Source: Albula goreensis (Eukaryota; Chordata; Actinopteri; Albuliformes; Albulidae). Taken from it: DNA of 64,000 nucleotides. The stretch lies in NCBI GenBank assembly GCA_022829145.1, contig CM040745.1:22288906-22352905 (forward strand). The letters are read 5' to 3'. The position numbers and the translations under genes are program-made. The notes below the pieces were generated by a model. It was not told the DNA's origin and did no database searches. It worked only from the letters and a program-made list of their open reading frames with translations. This document shows, piece after piece, positions 26,401 to 38,000 of the stretch. How positions within the stretch are numbered: position 1 is the stretch's first letter; every line of letters begins with the position of its first letter.

Positions 26401-29400
26401 ATACAAACTGAATCAGCAGGTTTGAAGGGTTTGTTTCCTCAGAAACATTTTGATTAGATGTTGATTGTCAAACTATAAATTGACAAAAAACTGATGACTT
26501 TTTAAATATTTTCAAGAATTTCTTAGGCCCTCTGAGGGCCAAGAGGGCTCTGATGGTTCCCTTCTGATGGTGTTGCTCACGTTTGATGTGCAGTTTCACA
26601 CACTTGTTAAGCGCTGTCTCTCCTTTCAAACCAATTTAAACCCTGGTAAATCAATATTTGTAGGGATTGTATAAACAATATATGAGCTTGTTTAAATTTT
26701 CTGGTGTACAGAGCCATCCTTATGGCAGTTGGATGAGGAAACCTAGGTTAAAACCGTACCATTTTGAAAATTTCTATGGGATCTTTGACAACTATGAGTC
26801 ACTTCAGTTGGATGTCTCACCTAAGGGACAGCGTCTTCCTCACTGTGCTGGGGCAATGGATTTAATTTTGGCCCAGAGGGAAGTGTGCTCCTTGGTTGAT
26901 CACAGCATTCCTTCCAGCAGCAAGTATGTTTTCCTGAAGTCTCCCATCCAAGGAATAACCCAGCTCAAACCAGTAGTGATATTGCTGCTAGCCTTTCCGT
27001 TGTTATCAGAAATCTGGCTCATCCCACACTTTTTTTAAAAGTAAAAAAGTAATGTCCTCTTTTCTTAGGGTCCTCAGGGTCTGCCTGGGCCTCCTGGCCC
27101 TCCTGGACCTCCTGGTCCCTCCATCCCAGTAGGGCCACAGGGGTCTGGTTCGTTTGGGCCCCCTGGACCACCCGGAGTCCCTGGGCAGCCGGTAAGTATC
27201 AGTGGATAGAGTGAGCAGTGAAAGTGTGTATGTTTGTGTTTGGTTAACATGGATTCAGTCAACTTTTTCACAATTTTTGACATTAAATTGAATGTACAAT
27301 GAACTCACAAAACTATTTATGTGAAGAACAAGTCAAACACTTGCATTTGTAATTGTGAATAAACATTAAGGACAACAGAGGATGATTTCTCTTTGTGTAC
27401 ATCAGTGTATATCTGTGATTTTGCTCTGCTTTATATCCTTGTTCATTGATTGTAGGGTCGTCCGGGTCCTGCCGGCAGCAATGGACGTCCAGGATCATCA
27501 GGCCCCAAAGGAGAGAAGGTTAGATTGTAATAATATCTAATCTTTGTAGTGGTCTTTTTTTAGTGTAATGGGGTGCTTTGCAACAAAATATAATTCCATC
27601 ATAACTGTATACAGTTTCATTTTTATATCATTGTTGTCAGGTAGAGGCTGTTCTCCTTTGTTCTACCACATATCCTTACACTACAATCTCATTTCTGTCC
27701 TGCAGGGAGACTCGGGTGAATTGGGCCTTCCTGGAGCAGTGGGACAGAAGGTTAGTGTGGAGGCTCCGTATAGTGGCACACACTGGGGCGCTGCTTGGAA
27801 ACCCAGGCCCTATGAAAATACAGTTACCCTCCCAGGTTATTGATGACATTGGTGAACATTTTTGGTGCCCCTGTGCAGTCTGAGGCCACCTGAATTATGT
27901 AGGTTCTCACCACCTTACGGTAACTATGGACACACACACAACCTCAAGTTCCACTGCACTCCTGCACTGACTGTGGCTATGGAATAAATAGGGCAAGGCA
28001 TAATTTTTCACAGTGCTATGTCAAATCTTTGAACGGACTTGCCGTGGGGTCATAAATTGCACTCTCTGAGTTACTAATTTAATACAAGGTCAGTCATCTA
28101 TTTGTATTTGCTATCCTAGATATGGCCCTGTAAGAACAGGACATGGATAGAAGAGAAAATGAAACATAAATTATTGCTTTGTTGCATCAGGGTTCAAACT
28201 CCCCTGTGCTTGTCTCATTCTAGAACGGCTCCTACCTCCTTTTCCCTGCCTATCTCTTACATCTGCTGTCTTTCTGTAGTCCCACCTCTTCATCTTCTTC
28301 AGGAGGGGCTGGGTAACTGGTACCAGGTCACCTGCACGGCATGTGTCTATTCAGCAATTAGAATTCAGTGATGCGAAGGAACATGAGGAGAGAGCTAACA
28401 AAAAATGCATTGTTAATATAGGAAAGTGAGTTATATTTGCCTTATGTTATTAATTTGATTTCAAATTGAATGGTCTTTTCTTTTTTTTTTTTTTAACAAA
28501 CTTCACTGACTAGCATGTTGTGCCAATGCAGCAATGATTACATTAAATCATAATCATGTTGTATTTTGTCTTGATGGTGATGGAATGCTGGCCAAGCCAC
28601 GAAGATATAAGAATCAGAGAAGTGGTAATTGCATACAGAATACCAAATCTCTCTTTTTTTCTCCTCATTTCAACCTCCAGATTTTTCAGGAGGTTTTGCA
28701 ATATTCTTGTGGATATCAGATAAACTGGCCCAGGTCAGGATTTGAGCAATCCTTGGGCACTGGAGGCAACTCAATTAACTGGTTAATCCTTCCTCTTTCC
28801 CGTAGGGTGAACAGGGCTCCCCTGGTGCCACGGGCAGTCCAGGAGAAAGTGGGCTTGCTGGGCTTCCTGGGCCAATGGGGCCTGTTGGACCTCCTGGGCC
28901 ACCAGGCCCCCCTGGGTCCGGCTACCGTGTGGGCTTTGTAAGTAGCATCAAATGCAACATGCCAGCAACATTATTGGTGTATGGTTTAAGGAGGCCTACA
29001 TACGTAGTTAATCTGTTCTTATTTGTTCGGTGAGCTCTAATTTGGTTTCCTATCTCAACTGCACTCAGGTTTCATGTTGTCTTTACCTGTGTGTCATTTT
29101 AGCACTTTTTCATGTATGTACTAATAAACTAAACTAACACAAATTTTCTGTGCTGAAAAGCTCTGTAGCTTCTTTGCTGAAAAGCGCCATACTTACAGAC
29201 TGACTACACTTTGTAGCCAGAGCTCTCTTTGCTGAGATGGCTGCCTGTTGAATCCTGTGCTACTGTTCGGTGTTTATGATGCTGCTGTTTCTATGAAGGA
29301 CGACATGGAGGGCTCGGGTGTGGGACTGTTCAATGGGGTTCCTGGGGTGAGAGGACCAGAAGGGCGGCAAGTAAGTCCTCTCTGTCTTTTCTCCTGCTGG

Positions 29401-29524
29401 TGATAGAGGTGCATGCTTGTTCCTGTGACATCAGCTAATGTTATTTTTAATTTCCCATTCACTTCCAGGGTGCTGCTGGAGAGCCAGGACTACCTGTGAG
29501 TGTGTATATATATATATATATATA

Positions 29525-29579
<55 letters not shown>

Positions 29580-32029
29580 GGACATTAGAAGCTAATATTA
29601 AATACATTTGATGAAACATTGTAAATGAAGCATTGTATTTGATCAAGGCTACATTTGAAGCAATCTCTCATTTTGCACAAACTTTGTAAAAGGGTAAAGC
29701 TGGTTTCCCTGGGTTACCTGGTGAGAAGGGGAGTGAAGGGCCACAAGGAAGGGATGGCAAACCAGGGTTAGATGGCTTCCCTGGACCCCAGGTGAGATCA
29801 TCTTCCTCTTTTGACCACTAGTTTATTTTCAAGACTAAGAGTACCAATGACCCAAAGAGCACATTTGCCTCCATTTTGTGTGCATTATTATTGTTCATCC
29901 TCTTTTTTTACACTCATGCAGTGGAATTTACTTGTAAATGCTTGCAGATTGAAAGAATGTTTGTCTCTCATTCTGTCAAATGAACAGGGACTGAAGGGTG
30001 AGAAAGGGGAACGAGGAGAAAGAGTGAGTGTTATCATAGATTATCTCAATAATTGCACCGTTGTTTTGCAATGGACTATAATTTGTGCTGAAAATACATT
30101 ATGTAGTGTAGCAGGCTGACAAATGTACTAAGAGCTGGCATATTGTTGCACCCTTTAGGGGGAGCCTGGACGAGATGGCGCAGGGAGCCTAGGACCCCCA
30201 GGTCCACCAGGCCCCCCCGGACAGATCATCTATCAAACCTCAGGCAGTGTACGTTTGCACTGCACCACCATCTTTCTGCATTACTCTGCACTTGCTCACT
30301 CACAACCTCAGTCATCAAAGTTTTTAATGTTAATGTTCAATCTTGTTTTCCCCAGTACGATGGAGCGTACGGAGGACAGGGACCTCAGGTATGTGGTTGT
30401 ATCATTTGACATCACAAATATTAACCTTTCTTTTTACAGTATATTCTTAGTGGGAATGATAATTACAAGATGTGTTTATCCTTCATGGACATTTTTTCAT
30501 ATGCTTACGAACTTCCTTGAACCACAAAGTTCTGTACCATAAGCTTAAAAAGCTGTCTAAGTTCCAAAGGACAGCACAAGCAAGTTATTTTTCTCTCCGT
30601 TATGTCTTTCTTTGTAGGGTGGACCGGGCCTTCCTGGTCAAGCTGGTTTACCTGTAAGTACTCATGCCTTTTACATTTTCTGAATTGACTTGTCCATAAA
30701 TAGATGTGCTTTAAGTATAAGTTGTAGTATTATAAATCATTCACAATAAAGCAGATTGAAGCTTTGCATATTTTGTGTATCCAATATCTGACATACTGGA
30801 GCCTGAAATTTCATTGCGGTTTTTTACAGGGCCCTATTGGACCAAAGGGAGACAGAGGGGACCCTGGCCCAGCAGGCTATGGAAACAAGGTTTGAGACAT
30901 GACTACAGAAATACATTTAATTGATTTCACCTCAGATCTGGCAAAGAAACACTATGTTTTGGGGAACTGCTTGAATATTCAGTTTAAGGTTGCATACTTC
31001 ATTTTTTATTCATTTTTCTACAGGGTGAGAAAGGAGAGCCAGGGTTAATTATTGGACCAGATGGGAATCCACTGTACTTTGGTGGATCAGGAGGACCAAG
31101 GGTGAGCATTCCAATGGCAATGTCTTTGGTTGGTCATTTCTAGTTGTTTGGCTTACGTTTTGTAAGTGCTTAAACTGTAACTCTTGCTTTTTCAGGGTGA
31201 AAGAGGACCTCCTGGACCAGTTGGACCCCCTGTGAGTTTAAAATAAATCTAAAATGAAGTCAGCTAAATATATGAAATTATCAAAAGAGGAAATCAAAGA
31301 AAATAATGGCATTTTTAATATCAGAACTAACTTCTTCCCACTATTTTTGTCATATTCATGTAGCCTGGACTACCCTCTAAAAATCATTAATAAACGGTTA
31401 ACAATTACAATTTTAATTATTAGGTGAAACCTTTGTATGACAGATATGAAACACTATAGACATCATTTTGTAATGATCCATATCACAATACATTAATTGT
31501 GTAAGTGCTGAGGAAAATGAGCAGCAAATGAGTTTGCTATTTATCTTGGGAGCATAGCATACAACAATCTGAAATGTACCACATTCTTTGTACTAGAGGA
31601 TGGCGTTCCTGCTATTTGAAAAAGCATCTTTTGATCAAAATGTGGTTCAGTCACCCAGTATAACAAGACCAACTTCAAAGACTAATTAATCTAACTAGGG
31701 GGAACCAAAAACATCAAAATGTATCTGGAAAACTTTAGAAGGGTTGAAGAAACATTAATCCAAGCCACACCTTTATACATCTTGTCGCACATAGGGACCT
31801 GACATTCTATTCTCTCCGTGAGAGTGTGATTGTTATGGGGTTTGTGGGTTCAGTGAGTGAATTTTGACCACTTATTTAAACACCCCTTAGAAAAGCTGAG
31901 AATCTGCTCTTTAAACACATGTGAACAGTTTTATCACACATCTAATATGTCATATTGTTATTTACTATACTATTGTAATACTTTTGCTATTACTTACTTA
32001 TTCCCTGTGCGTGTGTGTGTGTGTGTGTG

Positions 32030-32069
<40 letters not shown>

Positions 32070-35000
32070 GATCTTAAATACAACAAACGAATAAATGAAA
32101 TTGCACAGCATATGATGTATTAGAATAGTATAAGCTTTCCATTACAGTGCTAAATATAGCAATGAAAGCAAACAGTGAAATATTTGATTTAGCGTCACAG
32201 TTGAGTTTGGATCCTATTATATAGTTCTAATCCTGCTGTTGTGTGTCACAATATGTTGTGCTGGATTGATCTCTTTCAGTTTTACAATGTTAGGTCTGAA
32301 ATGCTGCAGGAGTTATCAATGGGTGTATTTAGAGATCAGGGATCTAAGAGTGACAGTGGTGTGTTTCAGAAACAGTGAAACATTAAAAATTGAAAAGAGA
32401 AAATAAGCTTGGCAGTTCTGTTTAATAGATTATGCAGATGTAAAAATCTCTCATTTCCTTATTTGACAAACATTGTACGTAGTAGGGATCCTATTTTTCT
32501 GTGTCGTCATCAGTGAGTTTTCCAGCATGCATTTACTATCCTCTGTCTTTTTACTTTTAAATTTCTTATCAACAATATCCCAACAATAAAATACAATTTC
32601 AATATAGCAAAACACTGACATTTACAAAACATGACAGAGCTTCCATATCCATCATCTTCCATACTTGTCAAATACAAGAATAATCCTATACTTTCTCAAA
32701 CTAGAAAGAAACTTTACACTTGGCTGCAATCTTGTGTCACAGGGATATTTTCTTCAGAAATAACATTGCTAAGGGCCTGATTTCTCATCCTCAGTATTAT
32801 TTTATTGTTACATCTGTGCAGGGAACATATGGCCCTCCTGGATTAAAGGGAGAAATCGGTCTTCCTGGCAGACCAGTAAGTTTCCCAGCATTGTTTAATG
32901 TTATTAATGAGATTACATGAGATGGGTATTGTAATGATTGAATGTGTTCCTTTTCCACAAACATTTGTTTTAATAGGTTAATTTCCACATATGCCTTATC
33001 TGATTCTAGGGCCGTCCAGGTGTGAATGGATATAAAGGTGAAAAAGGAGAACCAGGAACAGGCTCTGGCTCTGGTTATCCTGTAAGTATGATATTTATGC
33101 TTGAGTTCAAAACTGACAAAAGTTGATTTGTGCAATGAAATAAAATTTTACTGATGCATTTTTAGGGTCCTCCTGGCCCACCCGGACCACCAGGGCCCCC
33201 TGGTCCTGCAGTCCCTCTGGACAGGTTCAATGTGAGTAGCCAACACTTGGAGGAGTTGTGCAGATACATGTTAGGCATTACATGAATCAGGAGGAGTAAA
33301 GATGCTTTTTCATATGTGCATATGCTTCCTTGAAATTCAATGTTCATTCCCAGTCTTTACAGCTGTCTAATTTCATTTTTTCATGATTTCTTTAATTTGT
33401 AGGATAGAACTGGCATTCATTAACTCATCAAAGCTAGTTGAAGCTGCAGTTTCAGATCATACATGTACATACTCAAATCAATTGGGATTTATATACTAAA
33501 AAATCCCAATAAAATGACAAAGGAACCATCTAAGGGTCAGTAGTTAAGTGGAAAAATTAAGTGAATAGCAATATTCTGCAATATACTGTGTGAGAGATTC
33601 ATAGAGTTTCATCTTCCTTTCTTTGTCTGTCAAATTGCAGCGATACGATGATTCACGGCTTTATCCAGGTAAGTCCATGTTGTGTAGGTCCATTCATTTT
33701 CAGATATTTTAAGAAAATGTATATATTGAAGTAATGCTGATCCTAGAGTTTGAAAATTATTTTCTTTATTTTCTCATATACTTGAAAGGGAAAAGATACA
33801 GCTCTCATTTGTCATTGCTTAGACTTCATCAGGATATCCTGTAGCATGCAAACTGTCATATTTATAAATACTATTTTTAACTTAATCTGTACAAAAATAA
33901 ATAAAATCAATAAACCGACCATTAAAATATGGTATCCATGGTTTTAATGATGTTTCTTTCATCTCTGATCCATAAGTGAACAGATGGCTTGTTGCATGAA
34001 TAGGGCTCTTGACCATGTCCATGACCATGTGACTTCAGAGGCATGCAAATGGTATTTGAAGCTTTATCTTCAAAGCTTCACTGCAGCCACTCTAGACTCT
34101 CACACTAATTTCATATCTCAAAACTCACAGAAGAGTAGCCACTTACACTGACTAGTAAGCAGACATGCCATTTTTCCCAGGACAAACCTCTATTTCAGAT
34201 CCATTCCAGATCCTGCACATTTGCCAGGAATAAGTATAACGAATTTGATGTCTGAGCTACAGCCTAGTATATTATTACTGAAAGGAGACATTTATGGCTA
34301 ACCTATACATATCAAGCTGAGGAAGCTGAGGATTTTATAATATAAAACCTAAACTAATATGCATGACACCTAAACTATGTATGATTTTTTCAGTGTTGAG
34401 TTATGGCTCTTAATGTGCAGTATAACCTGAGTATCGATAATTGCAAAACAAACTTGTTAAACTACCTTTTTCTGATTCATCATTGATAGTAATCAATAGC
34501 AATAAAGTAATATGAATTTCTATATGTTGTAACCAAAATGTATAAAAATTCCCTTGAATAAAAGTTGGGATTCTGCACTTAAACCATTGTTTGACGACAG
34601 ATCTAAAATTGTGGAATTCAGCAAAATCATCTAAAAATATAAATAAATAAATGGCCTCGTACCGTTGGCCTCTACTGTACTGTGTGTCTGTGGGTATGTG
34701 TGTGTGTATGTGTGTGTGTGTAGCCTGTGGACATTTTGAAAGGGTTAACATGTTTTTGCAGTGAGTTCATGTTTGTAACTATAATTGTGTTAATTAGATA
34801 ATTAACTTAAGTAATTGTTGTGCATTATTGAAATGGTTGTTGAAGAGACTTGAGATGAGACTGTAGCAACTTTGTACATCTGGTAAGAAGGAATTACTGG
34901 TTACATAAGATATCTGGAATTTCGGTGGGTTAGAAATAAAAACGAACTAATAATACAATACTTGACAATGGCAATATGCTGTCTTTGTCTCTCATCATCT

Positions 35001-38000
35001 CAGCACTAAAGGGGGAAAAAGGTGATCGTGGAAATCCAGGCATTCCAGGCACACCAGGTAACATCATTTGAGCCTCTACCAAGGAGCTTTAAGAAGGGAT
35101 GCTGTTTGAGAGTCAGAAATGTTTACACTTGATCATCATTATCAAAATCCAGAAGTGATAATGGTATTATTCTCATTCCAAGGTCTGACCTCAACCTTTG
35201 ACATTTACACATTCAAGGTAAGCTCAGCTGCATTTTGATATCTACTGTAACTTAGTCCAAAATTATTTTGGAAGGTTACTGTGACCTCCTGCAGCACATA
35301 GTAGTGAAATAATTTTGTGTCTGTACAGAATGAGCTGAAGGGAGAGCAGGGAGACACCGGCTCAAAGGGTGAGAAAGGGGAACCTGGTGGAGGATACTAT
35401 GACCCCCGGTATGGTGGGGTTCAGGGCCCACCTGGAGCTCCCGGAAATCCTGGTCTGCCGGTAAGAGTCATGACCAGTGGTGACAAAGTGACATATAAGA
35501 GTGCACTGTCCTGAGGTCAGCAAGTAATTTCGATGATGCACTCGATGACGCTGTCTGCTGCTTTCCCAAAGGGTCCAAAGGGAGATTCAATCCAAGGGCC
35601 ACCAGGGCCGCAGGGCCCACCAGGAAACCCAGGTGTTGGTTATGATGGGCGCCCAGGCCCACCTGGCCCACCTGGCCCACCAGGCCCTCCAGGTTCCCCC
35701 ACTTTGCCTGGGCCCTACAGACCTAACCACCGTGAGTATCATTAATCCACTGTGACAACACTCACAAGCAACAGTCCTCACTTTTGTGTTTCATAGTGCC
35801 ATAGTAAAATCAATGTAAAACTTGCATTTTTGCCCTGAATTGCTCTTTGGATCACCGCATCATGTTTGTTTATAATCTGTAACAATTGACATTAATGGTA
35901 CTTTTGATATCTCCATTTCAGCTATCAGTATTCCAGGACCTCCTGGCCCACCTGGGCCTCCTGGATCCCCTGGACATTCTGCTGGGGTAAGTCCCCTAAA
36001 GAAGAAATCCTAATATTGCAGGAAACTATGGAATAAGAAACCGATACTAACCTATTGAAAATAAACTGATATGTAAAAAGTAAGGATGTGGTTGTCATAT
36101 TCATGCTTTTACCTTGTAGGTAACCGTCTTGAGGTCATATGATACCATGCTATCCACTGCACGTAGACAGAGTGAGGGTACATTGATATTCATTGAGGAT
36201 CGAGCTGACCTCTTCATCAGAGTGAGGGATGGAATCAGACAAGTCAACGTAAGTCAAAAGCTTCAACCACCAGCTCACAGTGAATATGAATGAGTTCTTT
36301 TGGTACTGAATGATGGTTGAGTAACCATGTAATTTTTAAAAAATTTTATTCCAGCTTGGGGATTATGTGGCTTTCTCCAGAGAACTGGTAAGTGTATCAC
36401 AACATCTTATGTCACTCAGAATAAAGTATTTACTGATTGCATTCAGAATTTATATTTTAATCTCCCTCCATACTTTCCATTTGATCTGTCACCAGAGATG
36501 TTCCTGTTAAGCCCACTGTACATGTGTAGATGAGCTGTCTGTGTGAAATCACTAATAAATACTCAAATTTAATTTAATTATTTATTTCAATGTACAGGAT
36601 AATGAAGTGGCTGCAGTTCAGCCACCTCCTGTAGTGCACTATCAACCAGATCACACAAGCAACACTGGAGCTGAGCATTTAGCAAATGGTGGTTCTGCTA
36701 ACCAGCCCCTGGAGCCCCCGCCTCATCAGCCTGATGTCCCCAAGAGTGAGCCCACGCAGCCAGAAAACCATAACCCTGTTCAACCCAATCCCAGTTACCC
36801 TTCTCATCCAGATCCTAGATACCCCACTCATCCAGACCCTAGATACCCCTCCCAGCATGATCCTAGATACCCCTCTCAACCTGAACCAAGTTATCCATCC
36901 CAGCCTGATCCCAGATATCCCTCCCAACCCGATCCCAGATATCCCTCCCAACCCGATCCCAGATATCCCTCCCAACCCGATCCCAGATATCCCTCCCAAC
37001 CCGATCCCAGATATCCCTCCCAACCCGATCCCAGATATCCTTCCCAACCCGATCCCAGATATCCATCCCAACCTGACCCAAGATACCCCTCTCAACTAGA
37101 TCCAAGGTACCCTCCTCAGCCTGATGACAGGAATGCAGCCCAACCGGACACCCGACCCAACCACACTCCTCAACTCCGTCCAAGTCTTCCAGAAACCCGG
37201 CCAGCTACCCACGAGCATGCATCAGGTCCAGGGGTGTGTACCTACACTTGTAAACCACTGAGGGCTACTAGGTGGCAAAACGTCCAAGAACTATTTGGTT
37301 TTAATGTGAGATAATTTTTGAGAGAAAAAAAGCCACCCCACACTTGACCCCAGTCAAACTGGAGTCAGACTTGCCTGGAAATAGGGCAGGTTGAAGGAGT
37401 TATCCTATGATAGATATAATGAATGATATGAGACTCCATATTGAGATACTCAGCAAGTATGTGTCAGTGTTTTATTTTCAATTCTTTCATTTTTACAAAA
37501 TTTGTCATTATTTAAATGTGTTATTATTTAGACTATTTAATAGTCTAAATGGCATCATTCTTAAGGCTGGGTTATACTCCATCAGTTGACATCAGATGTC
37601 ATTCAAATAAAATGGCTGAATGTTTATGAACTTTCTAATGTTGCTCCACATTGACTACTGTGGTTGTATTTTGCAAAAAGTAGGCTATAAATGCAAAATG
37701 ACATTACAGCGACATTTGACACAGTCTCCTCAGTGATGATTGCTGCTTTAATAAATGTCATTCCGTTCACTGCTACCTCAAAGGAGAAAGCAAAGGGCTA
37801 TGTTAGGGAAATCAGTTCATTCTTTGTGTTTTTATGCTTCTTTTGCTAAAATATCATACATTAAATACAAATACAAATGTAATGTAACAATATACACTGT
37901 TTTCTTGCAGGTCAACACTATCAATGTTTAATTCCAGTTTATCACAGCAATAAAGTGTATGCATGTGTGACTTCAGATAATTTTTAGTCACATGTCAACT

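Noticed and set aside
26667-27038. 123-codon open frame in intron 13
   Set aside because: Coincides with the 5S-like SINE; no known domain, and it ends just before the real exon acceptor.
36679-37183. Other-frame open stretches (GISGIGLG..., IPDIPPNP...) across the hinge exon
   Set aside because: Shadows of the 24-bp coding repeat; a repeat length divisible by 3 keeps all frames open.
36598-37233. Assembly duplication as the sole cause of the hinge repeat
   Set aside because: Edge units diverge gradually and the frame stays intact, as expected for a real minisatellite, though exact copy number could still be misassembled.
37903-37931. AG/GTCAACACTATCAATGTTTAA as an alternative final exon
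   Set aside because: Would encode six residues then stop; no similarity, and the endostatin exons follow in phase.
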